A stretch of DNA of 37,857 nucleotides, taken from the NCBI GenBank assembly GCA_023245895.1, contig JAHFJJ010000012.1:1-37857 (forward strand), given 5' to 3'. The notes below the pieces were generated by a model that did no database searches, was not told where the DNA came from, and was given only the letters and a program-made list of their open reading frames with translations. Numbering within the stretch: position 1 is the stretch's first letter; the number at the start of each line of letters is the position of its first letter. Both the position numbers and the translations under genes were made by a program. This document shows, piece by piece, positions 1 through 8,847 of the stretch. This DNA is from Candidatus Doudnabacteria bacterium. GTDB taxonomy: Bacteria > Patescibacteriota > Doudnabacteria > UBA920.

Positions 1-1026
<1,026 letters not shown>

Positions 1027-1030
1027 AAAT

Positions 1031-2083
1031 TTACTCCAGTGCAATCCTTCCCGCGGTAATTTCGGCAAGCTCGGTGGTAATTTTGCCTTGCCTTAAGCGG
1101 TTGTAGGTTAAGGTTAAATCGCCCACTAAATCCCCTGCCGCGTCTGTGGCGTTCTTCATCATTATCATACGCGCGGAATGTTCGGACGCATCGGATTCTA
1201 AAATGGTTTGGTAGAGTTGGGATTCTATGATGCGGGGCAAGAGGTGTTCTAGGACTTGGGTTGGGTCAGGTTCAAATAAATAGTCTGTCATTGCGAGTGC
1301 ATCCGAAGCAATCTTTTTATCTGAAGATGAGATTGCTTCGTCGGTTGCACTCCTCGCAATGACAGAGGAAGTGGCAAAAGGCAACAACTGCTTCATTGTC
1401 GGCTTCTGCACCGCTGTTGATACAAAATGGTTATAAATTATTACTATTTTCTTATACTGTCCGCTCAAATAAGAATCTGTAATTAGTTTTGCCAGGGGAA
1501 AAATATCTTCTGTTGTAATAGTTTTATCTAATTTATTAAAATCCGCCATTATATTTTTGCCCATTCTTTGGGCAATGACTTTGGCTTTCTTGCCGTAAAC
1601 GATTAATTCAGCAATCATATCGTAGTGTGCCGATTTATCGGCGTCTTGGCTGCCCATAAATGGGCGCACTACGTCTTGGATTACCTTAATCAAATTACTA
1701 TTCAAACTCCCAACCAATCCCCTATTCGTAGAAAGCACAATTACGCCGACTTTTTTTGCGTTGGGGAATTGGCGGAGCAAGCTAAGCACTTGTGTCATCC
1801 CGGCCGAGTGCATCCGAGAGCCGGGATCCAGGTCTAAGCCATCTTTCTGGATCCCGGATAGATTTTCGGATGCACTCAAATCTTCGGGGATGACACCTGG
1901 GGACGCCGCCGGCATTAAATTCCCCACCAACTCCCAAGCCAAACCAGCGTAAGTCCTGCTGTTTACCACGGCAGTCTGCGCCTTGCGCATTTTGGCAGCC
2001 GAAACCATTTGCATGGCCTTGGTAACCTTGCGCATGCCTTGGATGCTCTTTATTCTGGTTTTAAGTTCTTTAGTGCCTGGCAT
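1031..2083 (-). CDS. atpG: F1Fo ATP synthase subunit gamma with repeat-derived insertions
   Basis: Central rotor stalk of F1. The N-terminal helix (IKTRI-type start, KVTKAMQMVSAAKMRKAQ) and the C-terminal helix (ASEHSARMIMMKNATDAAGDL, LTYNRLRQGKITTELAEITAG) are well conserved. At 350 aa it is about 65 aa longer than usual. The extra length comes from three segments encoded by palindromic repeats found elsewhere in the window: residues around SPGVIPEDLSASENLSG..., VRPFMGSQDADKSAHY and SVIARSATDEAISSSDKK. By comparison with bacillary gamma subunits from memory, all three fall in variable loops, so the protein is probably functional. The start ATG has only weak ribosome-binding sequence. Confidence 0.95.
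   Translation of the reverse strand: MPGTKELKTRIKSIQGMRKVTKAMQMVSAAKMRKAQTAVVNSRTYAGLAWELVGNLMPAASPGVIPEDLSASENLSGIQKDGLDLDPGSRMHSAGMTQVLSLLRQFPNAKKVGVIVLSTNRGLVGSLNSNLIKVIQDVVRPFMGSQDADKSAHYDMIAELIVYGKKAKVIAQRMGKNIMADFNKLDKTITTEDIFPLAKLITDSYLSGQYKKIVIIYNHFVSTAVQKPTMKQLLPFATSSVIARSATDEAISSSDKKIASDALAMTDYLFEPDPTQVLEHLLPRIIESQLYQTILESDASEHSARMIMMKNATDAAGDLVGDLTLTYNRLRQGKITTELAEITAGRIALE
1285..1365. repeat. In-frame palindromic repeat 3 in atpG
   Basis: Arms CTGTCATTGCGAG and CTCGCAATGACAG enclose inner arms GAAGCAATCT and AGATTGCTTC. The unit is 81 nt, exactly 27 codons, and encodes the extra gamma segment SVIARSATDEAISSSDKK plus following residues. The first 28 nt of the repeat proper recur identically at 33187 beside murD, showing it is a dispersed element and not native gamma sequence. 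Confidence 0.85.
1622..1672. repeat. In-frame palindromic repeat 2 in atpG
   Basis: 51 nt, exactly 17 codons, with arms GTAGTGTGCC... and ...GGGCGCACTAC. The same family, with central TGCCCATAAATGGGC-type arms, is at 5855-5906 between atpF and atpE and at 26626-26684 between lepA and murJ. Inside atpG it encodes VRPFMGSQDADKSAHY. Confidence 0.85.
1794..1894. repeat. In-frame palindromic repeat 1 in atpG
   Basis: Imperfect inverted repeat of about 101 nt with outer arms GTCATCCC and GGGGATGAC and inner arms containing GAGTGCATCCGA and CCGGGATCCA. It encodes about 34 residues rich in S, G and D in the loop following the first gamma helix. GTGCATCCGA-type sequence is shared with the other dispersed repeats of the window. 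Confidence 0.8.
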
Positions 2084-2118
2084 AGTTTAGACGGCTTTAC
2101 TCGCGCCGCGCCCTTATG

Positions 2119-2565
2119 CTACTCAATGTTTAAATCTAGTTTATCTTTTTTGTCGTCACCGGCATCCATATATTCTTGGGCTTTGGCAAAAATTTTACTT
2201 CTTTCTTCTTCGGTAATTACGCCTTGGCCAACAAGGCCTGATAAAAAAAGCTCCCAAAGTCTTGTTATGCCATTGTCGCCCGACTCTAAGGCGTCAATCG
2301 TCATGCTTACAGCTTCAGTCGGCAGAAGCCTGTCTCGGAGTGTCGCCACCTCGTTTCCTTTGCTGCGCTCTCCTGTCAATCCCCAGCTTCCAAGTTTATT
2401 TATTAAATTTGACCCGAATTCGTTTTTTATTTGTTCCATTTCCCGGGCAGTTTTATTGTCCTGTGAGCCCTTGAACCGTTGCTCCAACACAAACGGCTTT
2501 CTCCAACCTCCTTGGTCAGAAGATTGTTCCAGCATTGCTGTCCCGCCTATTTCGTTTCTATTCAT
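2119..2565 (-). CDS. Hypothetical 148-aa protein between atpA and atpG
   Basis: Not recognised. The protein is soluble and acidic toward the C-terminus (DAGDDKKDKLDLNIE) and has no obvious motif. A good ribosome-binding site (GAAAGGAAAT) precedes the ATG. It lies 35 nt upstream of atpG and downstream of a relic made of atpG and atpA ends, so it seems to be cargo brought in by the same rearrangement. It is unlike the 81-aa gene on the other side of the relic. Confidence 0.75.
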   Translation of the reverse strand: MNRNEIGGTAMLEQSSDQGGWRKPFVLEQRFKGSQDNKTAREMEQIKNEFGSNLINKLGSWGLTGERSKGNEVATLRDRLLPTEAVSMTIDALESGDNGITRLWELFLSGLVGQGVITEEERSKIFAKAQEYMDAGDDKKDKLDLNIE

Positions 2566-2666
2566 ATTTTATTTCCTTTCTAATGATTCCCGTCCCAATT
2601 TTAATTTGAGATAATAGGAATTTTTTTGGCGCCAGCTTAAATCCCTTCAGCGGAAGTCGGCGTCGA

Positions 2667-2786
2667 TTATTTAATTGTCTGCAAAAAAATAATTGTTTCC
2701 TTGTGCATGCCTCCGCCTTCGCTAAAGCTTCGGCGGACAAGTTGGATGCTCTTTATTCTGGTTTTTAGTTCCTTAGTACCTGGCAT
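2667..2786 (-). pseudogene. Relic: atpG 5' fragment fused to atpA 3' fragment, with palindrome
   Basis: On the minus strand 2786-2742 encodes MPGTKELKTRIKSIQ, identical in protein to the start of atpG but with three synonymous base changes. A 30-nt palindromic repeat (2712-2741) follows, then GGCATGC-CAAGG, the next atpG bases with one change. The sequence then passes directly into 2702-2667, which encodes KETIIFLQTIK and stop, matching the atpA C-terminus [12 protein letters not shown] and stop. The order atpG start then atpA end is what a staggered or tandem-duplication junction would leave. It is not expected to be functional. Confidence 0.8.
2712..2741. repeat. Palindromic repeat inside the atpG/atpA relic
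   Basis: TCCGCCTTCGC and GCTTCGGCGGA arms around a short loop. It interrupts the relic atpG fragment by 30 nt, an exact multiple of three. The junction between the atpG and atpA pieces is about 12 nt away. Confidence 0.8.
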
Positions 2787-2790
2787 TGAA

Positions 2791-3036
2791 TTAATCAATT
2801 ATCTTAAGTGTGACTTTGATATATCCGTCTTCGAGTTTAGAACAATTTTCAGCTAAGCCTACAATTTCCTCACCACTTGGAGTTTGTAAGTAAAATTTGG
2901 CACCTCTTTCAACCGGCTGGCTATATCTTGTTATGGTGATTGATGAAGATTCTTCATTGTAGTGGTTCATTTCATCTTCGGAGAGCTGGGTGTCAATGAA
3001 GTGTTTGGGCCTGGGGTGATCAAAATTGCTTTTCAT
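2791..3036 (-). CDS. Hypothetical 81-aa protein after atpA
   Basis: Not recognised. The N-terminal half is polar (MKSNFDHPRPKHFIDTQLSEDEMNHY). The C-terminal half could form a small beta domain (AKFYLQTPSGEEIVGLAENC). It starts 5 nt after the atpA stop, so it is probably read by the same ribosomes, although no clear Shine-Dalgarno is visible. The relic atpG start lies 4 nt after its stop codon. Confidence 0.7.
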   Translation of the reverse strand: MKSNFDHPRPKHFIDTQLSEDEMNHYNEESSSITITRYSQPVERGAKFYLQTPSGEEIVGLAENCSKLEDGYIKVTLKIID

Positions 3037-3041
3037 AAAGT

Positions 3042-4538
3042 TTACTTCACTGTCTGCAAAAAGTTTTTAATTGCTTCTTTCAGCTTGGCTTCGGTATCAT
3101 CGGTGAGTTCCTTAGATGAGCCAATTGCGCTTAAGATATCTTTCCCCTGGACTTCCATAAATTGGTGGAATTTGGTTTCTATTTCCTGCATTTTTTCTAC
3201 CGGGATTTCGTTGAAGTAGCCGTTGTTGACCGCGTACAAAATTGTAACCTGTTTTTCCAAGGAGTTCGGTTGGTATTGCGGCTGTTTTAAGACTTCGGTT
3301 TGACGGCGGCCTAAATCGAGGGTGGTTTTTGTGGCTTGGTCAAGGTCGGAACCGAACTGGGCAAAGGCTTCCAGTTCTCTAAATTGGGCGAGTGATAATT
3401 TTAATTTGCCGGCAACTTTCTTCATGGCTTTTGTTTGCGCGGAAGAACCTACACGGGAAACCGAAATACCTACGTTAAGCGCCGGGCGGATGCCTTTGTA
3501 GAATAAATCGGATTCCAAAAAGATTTGTCCGTCTGTAATGGAAATAACGTTGGTCGGAATGTAAGCGGAAATATCGCCGGCTTGAGTCTCAATAATTGGG
3601 AGCGCGGTAATTGAGCCGCCGCCAAAGTCAGGGTTTAATTTTGCGGCGCGCTCTAATAATCTAGAATGTAAATAAAACACATCACCCGGGTAAGCTTCAC
3701 GTCCCGGAGGGCGGCGAAGTAAAAGAGAAATTTCACGGTATGCAACGGCTTGCTTGGACAAATCATCGTAAACAATTAAAACATCCAAACCTTTGTCCAT
3801 AAAGTATTCACCCATAGCGCAACCGGCGTAAGGCGCAATGTAGGAAAGCGCCGCGGGTTCGGAGGCTGCGGCCGAGACGACTATTGTATATGCCATGGCG
3901 CCGTGCTTTTCCAGGTCAGCCACAATTTTGGCAATTTTGGACTCTTTTTGGCCTATGGCAACGTAAATACAGACCATATCCTGGCCTTTTTGGTTGATGA
4001 TGGTGTCTATGGCGACCGCAGTTTTTCCGGTCTGCCTGTCGCCAATTATAAGCTCACGCTGGCCCCTGCCAATGGGGATAAGCGCGTCTATGGCTTTAAT
4101 TCCGGTCTGTACAGGCTGTTTGACCGATTGCCGCGTAATAACACCGGGAGCGATTTTTTCCACCGGATAAAAGGCGCTTTCCTTAATGGCACCTTTGCCG
4201 TCTTTGGGTTCGCCAAGCGCGCTTACTGTCCTGCCAATTAATCCTTCTCCAACCGGCACGGACAAAATTTTTCCTGTCGCTCTTACAGTGTCCCCTACTT
4301 TAATAGTATGGAAGTCGCCAAGGATAATACTACCGATCATATTCTCTTCCAAGTTTAGAGCTACACCCATTATTCCCTTGCCGAAGTCCAACATTTCCAT
4401 GCTGGCGGCTTGAGTTAATCCGCTAACTCTTGCTACACCATCCCCCACTTCCAAAACCGTGCCGACTTTTTCAACTTTAACGTCGGGCTGGAATTGTAAG
4501 ATTTTTTCTTTTAATTGGGATACTAAGTTTTGTGACAT
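3042..4538 (-). CDS. atpA: F1Fo ATP synthase subunit alpha
   Basis: Non-catalytic nucleotide-binding subunit of F1. At 498 aa it has family length. The beta-barrel domain is followed by the P-loop [11 protein letters not shown] at about residues 166-176, then the alpha signature region [17 protein letters not shown] and the helical C-terminus ending [12 protein letters not shown]. It is preceded by a weak ribosome-binding site (ACGAAACAAT) and sits 9 nt after an 83-aa membrane protein gene. A divergent copy of its last 11 codons survives 340 bp downstream in the relic at 2667-2786. Confidence 0.97.
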   Translation of the reverse strand: MSQNLVSQLKEKILQFQPDVKVEKVGTVLEVGDGVARVSGLTQAASMEMLDFGKGIMGVALNLEENMIGSIILGDFHTIKVGDTVRATGKILSVPVGEGLIGRTVSALGEPKDGKGAIKESAFYPVEKIAPGVITRQSVKQPVQTGIKAIDALIPIGRGQRELIIGDRQTGKTAVAIDTIINQKGQDMVCIYVAIGQKESKIAKIVADLEKHGAMAYTIVVSAAASEPAALSYIAPYAGCAMGEYFMDKGLDVLIVYDDLSKQAVAYREISLLLRRPPGREAYPGDVFYLHSRLLERAAKLNPDFGGGSITALPIIETQAGDISAYIPTNVISITDGQIFLESDLFYKGIRPALNVGISVSRVGSSAQTKAMKKVAGKLKLSLAQFRELEAFAQFGSDLDQATKTTLDLGRRQTEVLKQPQYQPNSLEKQVTILYAVNNGYFNEIPVEKMQEIETKFHQFMEVQGKDILSAIGSSKELTDDTEAKLKEAIKNFLQTVK

Positions 4539-4547
4539 ATTGTTTCG

Positions 4548-4799
4548 TTATATAAATAATTTTATAAAAATGACTGAATATATTCCAACGCTCATAACCT
4601 TTGCCCACTGCTTCTCATAAAAATTTCCAATTCCGCTAATGATAAAAAGTATTGCAAAGGTATAAATTACTGCTTGGTCTTGGTTGGAATAATTTTCGGA
4701 AGGAGGCCATAAAGCTAATACGCCAGCTAATGCGTTTAATATCCCAAAAATTTTCAGTAAAGGTACATCAGATGTCAGAAATTTTGATAAAGTTTTCAT
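4548..4799 (-). CDS. Hypothetical 83-aa membrane protein between atpH and atpA
   Basis: Not recognised. Three hydrophobic segments can be seen (LLKIFGILNALAGVLALW, VIYTFAILFIISGIGNF, VMSVGIYSVIFIKLFI), so it is probably an integral membrane protein. Its ATG overlaps the atpH stop as TAATG, a typical coupling arrangement, so it is a true member of the operon. It is not an AtpI homologue, since one lies at the operon head. Possible jobs are Fo assembly or an unrelated cargo function. Confidence 0.75.
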   Translation of the reverse strand: MKTLSKFLTSDVPLLKIFGILNALAGVLALWPPSENYSNQDQAVIYTFAILFIISGIGNFYEKQWAKVMSVGIYSVIFIKLFI

Positions 4800-5191
4800 T
4801 AGCTTTTTAATTCCTTATTCAAATTATTCAGCTGTGTCTTTACACTCGCGTCCAGTAAAGTATCATCCACCTTCATAATTATTCCGCCGACTATTCCTTC
4901 ATCCACTCTTTTCCTTATTTCAACTTTATTTCCAATTATTTCATTCAAATTTGCTATCAAATTTGAATTTATTTCCATATCTCTTGCTACTGTTACTTCC
5001 GCTTCTTTTATTCCGTGCGACTGATGCTCCAACTTTTTATACTCGTTTTCTATCTCGCCGTGTTTATTCAAATCCCCATTCTGCGCCAAAATTTTCACAA
5101 ACCGGTCCATAACCAGGTCGTGGTCTTTGGGCGCGGTTTCGTGAACAGCGTCGTAAAGGGCTTGGGCGTATTGTTGGCTGGTTAATTTCAT
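4799..5191 (-). CDS. atpH: F1Fo ATP synthase subunit delta (short form)
   Basis: Peripheral stalk protein linking F1 to subunit b. At 130 aa it is clearly shorter than the usual 170-180 aa. The start (SQQYAQALYDAV) and the C-terminal segment (VDEGIVGGIIMKVDDTLLDASVKTQLNNL) match the family, so the missing part is in the N-terminal helical domain. The position between atpF and atpA supports the call. The stop overlaps the next gene. Confidence 0.9.
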   Translation of the reverse strand: MKLTSQQYAQALYDAVHETAPKDHDLVMDRFVKILAQNGDLNKHGEIENEYKKLEHQSHGIKEAEVTVARDMEINSNLIANLNEIIGNKVEIRKRVDEGIVGGIIMKVDDTLLDASVKTQLNNLNKELKS

Positions 5192-5194
5192 AAT

Positions 5195-5262
5195 TGATTG
5201 ACAAGAATTAAAAGATTTAAATGATTGAACATGATTTAGTTGCAGTTAATTCTTGTCAATCA
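5195..5262. repeat. Inverted repeat between atpF and atpH
   Basis: Perfect 17-bp arms TGATTGACAAGAATTAA (5195-5211) and its complement (5246-5262), followed by further TGTCAATCTTGTCCAATC-like sequence. The transcript would form a long hairpin between the two peripheral-stalk genes. It could tune relative expression, or be simply another interspersed repeat. Confidence 0.7.
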
Positions 5263-5280
5263 TGTCAATCTTGTCCAATC

Positions 5281-5823
5281 TTACTTAATCGAAGAGAGCA
5301 TTTCCTTAACTAATTCCTGGTCCTTATGGCTGTCCATTTTCTGCTTTAAGATTTTTTCCGTGGCCATTGTGACCACATCAGCAATCTCCGACTTTGCTTC
5401 CTGCATCATTTTGGATTTTTCGGTTTCCATTTGGCTCCTGGCCTGGGCAATAAGTTTTTCCTGGTCGTTTTTGGTAATTATTAAAGTTTGGTCCTTAACT
5501 TTATTCGCGTCGGTCTGTGCCTGCGCAACTATAGCCGCGGCAGATTGTCTGGCGCTGGACATTTGCTGGTTTTTCCAGGCTTCAAATTCTGCTTTTTCCC
5601 GGGTTATGCTGTTGGCATCGCTCATTGCCTTTTCTATTTTTTCTGTGCGTTCAGTAAGTTTTTTTGCAACCGGCGTGAAAACAAATTTCCACAAAATCAA
5701 AAGCACAATTGAGAATGTTATCAATTGGCCAATAAAATATTGGAGGTTAAGGCCTAAAGTTCCGGCGACTCCACCGGATGCCGCTTCTTCAGCGGCGTGG
5801 GCAATGTGGATGAATTCAATCAT
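5281..5823 (-). CDS. atpF: F1Fo ATP synthase subunit b
   Basis: Peripheral stalk. At 180 aa it has family length. A short N-terminal extension (HIAHAAEEAASGGVAG) is followed by one membrane helix (FIGQLITFSIVLLILWKFVF), then a long charged helical dimerisation region (KKLTERTEKIEKAMSDANS onward). The position between atpE and atpH is canonical. No strong ribosome-binding site is visible before the ATG at 5823. Confidence 0.95.
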   Translation of the reverse strand: MIEFIHIAHAAEEAASGGVAGTLGLNLQYFIGQLITFSIVLLILWKFVFTPVAKKLTERTEKIEKAMSDANSITREKAEFEAWKNQQMSSARQSAAAIVAQAQTDANKVKDQTLIITKNDQEKLIAQARSQMETEKSKMMQEAKSEIADVVTMATEKILKQKMDSHKDQELVKEMLSSIK

Positions 5824-5854
5824 GGTTTATGGTTAAGTTTCAAAAGCGATGCTT

Positions 5855-5906
5855 GTAGCGTGCCGATTCATCGGCGTTCTAGATCGCCCATAAATGGGCA
5901 CGCTAC
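5855..5906. repeat. Palindromic repeat between atpE and atpF
   Basis: 52 nt with arms GTAGCGTGCC and GGGCACGCTAC and an inner GCCCATAAATGGGC motif. It belongs to the family found in frame inside atpG (1622-1672) and at the murJ stop (26626-26684). Confidence 0.85.
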
Positions 5907-5924
5907 AAAACACCAATCTAAAAC

Positions 5925-6230
<306 letters not shown>

Positions 6231-6239
6231 TCAGGAATT

Positions 6240-6280
6240 ATGTCCCGCAAAGCGGGATCCGCCTTTGGCGGAAATGACAC
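6240..6280. repeat. Tandem small hairpins between atpB and atpE
   Basis: Two adjacent hairpins, TCCCGCAAAGCGGGA and TCCGCCTTTGGCGGA, flanked by TGTC-type and GACA-type ends. They sit in the 154-nt gap between atpB and atpE and match the style of the other interspersed palindromes. A processing or terminator-attenuation role is possible. Confidence 0.6.
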
Positions 6281-6300
6281 AACCCCTGGCATTTAATCCA

Positions 6301-7158
6301 TTACGCGACGGATGCCTTTTCTTCGGCATTATGATGTCCTTCATCATGCCCGTGGATCTCAGCCGTGGCCATAGTTAAGTATACCAGAGTTAACATAGAG
6401 AATACGACAGCCTGGATAAACCCTACCAAAAGCTCCAGCCCCATAAACGGCAAAGGAATACCATAAGCGCCGAAGCCGCCAATTAAAGAGGCAATAACCG
6501 TAAGCAAAACTTCACCGGCAAAAATATTGCCAAAAAGCCTAAGCGACAAAGAAACCATTTTGGCGGCTTCGGAAAAAATTTCAATCAAGCCGACAAAAAA
6601 TTCTATAACCGCAGTCAGGATTTTTATGGGGTTGAGCGATTTAACCGCGTGGTAAATATCCCCGAGCTTAATAAACTTGTTGGCGTATTTAAAAAAGCCA
6701 ATGGTCAGAATGCCAATTATATGCGAACCAATTACGGCAAAAACCGCCATGGCAAGCGTCATATTTAAATCGGTATTTGCCGGGCGGAAAAGCGGAATAA
6801 ATTCAGCGCCTTTATGGAGGCCCAAAGAACCAGTGCCCGGAATAAGCCCCATCCAGTTGGATATGAGGATAAAAAAGAACAACGTGCCGACAATAGGCAA
6901 GAATTTTAAAGTCTTTTTGCGGTCTTTGGTGACGTTGTCTATATTAGAGAGCAGGAATTCCAAAATGCTTTCAAAAAAATTCAGCACGCCTTTGGGAGCT
7001 TTATTATCAGCGTAATATTTTTTAACGCCTTTGTTAATGAAGAAAGCAAAAATCGCGAACAGCAGCAAAGCAACAAAAGAATTAACCATTGTGTTGGATA
7101 TCGGGAAGGAGCCTATTTTAAAAACTTGTTCAGCCGCGAGCGGCGGGAGGGAAATCAT
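6301..7158 (-). CDS. atpB: F1Fo ATP synthase subunit a
   Basis: Stator channel protein of Fo. At 285 aa it has several hydrophobic helices. The essential arginine is in SLSLRLFGNIFAGEVL, and the last helix contains FIQAVVFSMLTLVYLTMA. The C-terminal tail is His-rich (EIHGHDEGHHNAEE), which is unusual but short. It follows the AtpI/AtpZ-like gene and precedes atpE as in other atp operons. The ATG at 7158 has no clear ribosome-binding site. Confidence 0.96.
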   Translation of the reverse strand: MISLPPLAAEQVFKIGSFPISNTMVNSFVALLLFAIFAFFINKGVKKYYADNKAPKGVLNFFESILEFLLSNIDNVTKDRKKTLKFLPIVGTLFFFILISNWMGLIPGTGSLGLHKGAEFIPLFRPANTDLNMTLAMAVFAVIGSHIIGILTIGFFKYANKFIKLGDIYHAVKSLNPIKILTAVIEFFVGLIEIFSEAAKMVSLSLRLFGNIFAGEVLLTVIASLIGGFGAYGIPLPFMGLELLVGFIQAVVFSMLTLVYLTMATAEIHGHDEGHHNAEEKASVA

Positions 7159-7240
7159 AAGTGAGTAGTTAGCAGATAGCAGTTAGTAGTTAGGAATCAA
7201 TTGTCTGGTGCCTAAATGCTATCTACATATATGCTGAATG

Positions 7241-7501
7241 CTATTTTAGCATATTTTTAAGGTCGTTTATCTTTCTATATATCATGTACCAACTAATGGT
7301 TAGGCCCAGCAAAATCCCGATTATGACGAAAAAATGCTTGTTCGTCTTAGCGTCCAACCACTTGCCTAAGAAGATAAAGGCTAGCAGCGGTAATGCGAGT
7401 ATTAGGGCAAACTCAATGCCCATTTCTGCCAGCAAATAATAGGCTGCTGATTTTTTGGATTTGCTTTCAGGCGAATCCGGCTTTTTTTCCTGATTTTCCA
7501 T
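7241..7501 (-). CDS. AtpI/AtpZ-like small membrane protein
   Basis: First gene of the atp operon. It has 86 aa: a polar N-terminus and two membrane helices (IEFALILALPLLAFIFLGKWLD and FFVIIGILLGLTISWYMIY), as in the AtpZ/AtpI family thought to help c-ring assembly or cation handling. The FLGKWLDAKT turn is typical of the family. Assignment rests on topology and position, so AtpI versus AtpZ is not settled. The predicted promoter leaves a leader of only about 6 nt. Confidence 0.8.
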   Translation of the reverse strand: MENQEKKPDSPESKSKKSAAYYLLAEMGIEFALILALPLLAFIFLGKWLDAKTNKHFFVIIGILLGLTISWYMIYRKINDLKNMLK

Positions 7502-7513
7502 TATGGCGGGATT

Positions 7514-7542
7514 AGTCTATATAAAATTGCGGCTTTAGTCAA
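7514..7542 (-). promoter_or_regulatory. Predicted atp operon promoter
   Basis: Minus-strand -35 TTGACT (7537-7542) and -10 TAGACT (7514-7519) with 17-bp spacing. Transcription should begin about 6 nt before the ATG at 7501, leaving no room for a Shine-Dalgarno. Confidence 0.55.
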
Positions 7543-7580
7543 GGCTGGCCTTTTTTGCCGCTCTTGACATTTGCAGTGTT

Positions 7581-7715
7581 CCCTCTCCTCTGGCAAGGGG
7601 AGATGTCATGAGTGCAGCCGAATGACAGAGAGGTCGAACGCTGATGGTACTATTCACTTTTACTTTTTGCTTCAATTCGACCTCACCCTGCCCTCTCCTT
7701 GCCAGGAGAGGAGGG
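7581..7715. repeat. Paired interspersed hairpins between atp operon and NUDIX gene
   Basis: Two related hairpins, CCCTCTCCTCTGGCAAGGGG near 7581 and CCCTCTCCTTGCCAGGAGAG near 7691, bracket a stretch without a gene. AGGTCGAA and TTCGACCTCA between them are also complementary, so the whole region could fold as one long structure. It may end transcription from the NUDIX side. No open frame in it is convincing. Confidence 0.6.
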
Positions 7716-7722
7716 ATAAAGC

Positions 7723-8283
7723 TCAGCCGAAAAATACTTTTTTAAGGTATTTCTTGTATTTTGGGTTAATTCTGGCTTTAAACATATCAATCAGCGACTC
7801 CCCCAGCCAGCGGTGGTTTTTTGGATCATCCGATAGTTTTAAGAATTCCTTAAAAGACAGCATCTTGACCTGAATTTTTTCCCCCGGGTCCAGTTTTTGT
7901 GATGTTACTTTTTGGCAGTCCCTGGCAATAAAAAAATAAACATTTTGCCTAATTTTGCCGGTATGCTTAATTGTTTTCCACAAAAAAATTTTTTTAGGCG
8001 CCATTCCGGTTTCTTCCAGTAATTCCCGTAAGGCCGCGGCTTTGGGTTTTTCTCCCGGTACGTCCATCCTGCCGGCCGGCGTGGACATAAACCAATTTGT
8101 CCCCGGCTGTTTTTGCTTTAGGCAGACAAGTTTATTTTTTATGCTCGGAATAATAATAACCGTATTTGGCCTTTGTATCCTTTCAAAAATTTGGTAAGAC
8201 CCGTCAAACATCTTCTGCCGCCATTGGTAAACGTCATAAATAATTCCTTTAAATACTTGTTTTGCGTTTTTGGGGAGGGGCAT
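7723..8283 (-). CDS. NUDIX hydrolase (ADP-ribose pyrophosphatase-like)
   Basis: Hydrolyses a nucleoside diphosphate linked to another group; the substrate cannot be told from sequence, although ADP-sugar hydrolases have a similar layout. It has 186 aa. The Nudix box reads GRMDVPGEKPKAAALRELLEETG, with one extra residue between the first Gly and Glu compared with the standard spacing. The REL-LEETG core and its metal-binding glutamates are intact. It starts 2 nt after the stop of the upstream 121-aa gene. Confidence 0.88.
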   Translation of the reverse strand: MPLPKNAKQVFKGIIYDVYQWRQKMFDGSYQIFERIQRPNTVIIIPSIKNKLVCLKQKQPGTNWFMSTPAGRMDVPGEKPKAAALRELLEETGMAPKKIFLWKTIKHTGKIRQNVYFFIARDCQKVTSQKLDPGEKIQVKMLSFKEFLKLSDDPKNHRWLGESLIDMFKARINPKYKKYLKKVFFG

Positions 8284-8285
8284 AA

Positions 8286-8651
8286 TTAAGATTCCCTTAC
8301 CTCAAAATCCCTGGCTCTTTTCCGCGGTTCTTGGCTTATGGTAATATCTCGTCCATCATGGCTGTGTGCCAATTGAATAAAATTTACTGCTCCCCAATTC
8401 ATTTGATGTTCGGCACTCCGAAATAGAGGGTCTGAACCACTATCCATAAATACTTCGGTCGCTCCTCCTGGGGGCGTATGCGGAAGATGAGAACCGCTGA
8501 TATACTCGATTTGGGCGCCTTTGCGAAAATCATTTAACCATTTATTTAACTTTGGGTCGGATGCGCCTTTATGAGTAAGAGCTATTATGGTATTGCTTCC
8601 CATTTCTTTTTGTGATTCGCTGGAGGTTTCCCTATAAAAATTTTTCGACAT
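8286..8651 (-). CDS. Hypothetical 121-aa protein
   Basis: Not recognised. The protein is soluble and polar, with a His-containing central part (GSHLPHTPPGG, LAHSHDGRD) and a basic tail (EPRKRARDFEVRES). It lies between tRNA-Thr and the NUDIX gene in the same orientation with a 2-nt gap to the latter. No Shine-Dalgarno is seen, so it may be read from a transcript processed at the tRNA 3' end. Confidence 0.65.
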   Translation of the reverse strand: MSKNFYRETSSESQKEMGSNTIIALTHKGASDPKLNKWLNDFRKGAQIEYISGSHLPHTPPGGATEVFMDSGSDPLFRSAEHQMNWGAVNFIQLAHSHDGRDITISQEPRKRARDFEVRES

Positions 8652-8678
8652 ATCGATTTTGTTAATTAATTCTTATTC

Positions 8679-8754
8679 TGGAGCCGGCTGTCGGACTTGA
8701 ACCGACCACCTGCGGTTTACGATACCGCTGCTCTACCAGATGAGCTAAGCCGGC
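8679..8754 (-). tRNA. tRNA-Thr (anticodon CGT)
   Basis: On the minus strand a complete cloverleaf can be drawn. The 7-bp acceptor stem is GCCGGCT/AGCCGGC, the D stem GCTC/GAGC and the anticodon stem GCGGT/ACCGC with loop ATCGTAA. The T stem is GTCGG/CCGAC with loop TTCAAGT. CCA is encoded at the 3' end. Anticodon CGT reads ACG codons. It is 76 nt including CCA. Confidence 0.96.
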
Positions 8755-8759
8755 GAGTT

Positions 8760-8847
8760 ATTTACCATCCCGAGTGCACCCGAGGGATCCCTTAAGCTCG
8801 GGATTAAAGGGATTCCTCGCTCAAATGCATTCGCTCGGAATGGTAAA
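8760..8847. repeat. Palindromic repeat abutting the murI stop codon
   Basis: Outer arms TTTACCATCCCGAGTGCA and its near-complement (ending GGAATGGTAAA), inner arms CGAGGGATCCCTT and AAAGGGATTCCTCG. It fills the space between tRNA-Thr and murI and ends at the base before the murI stop codon. It may act as the murI terminator. Confidence 0.8.

Noticed and set aside
1031-2083. Frameshift or gene fusion as the reason for the long atpG
   Set aside because: The gamma sequence is continuous before and after each insert and the extra codons coincide exactly with repeats, so sequencing error or fusion is not needed.
2558-2740. A 60-codon minus-strand frame across the relic and palindrome
   Set aside because: It reads the relic in the wrong frame; the atpG and atpA similarities are in another frame, and it overlaps the 148-aa gene start region.
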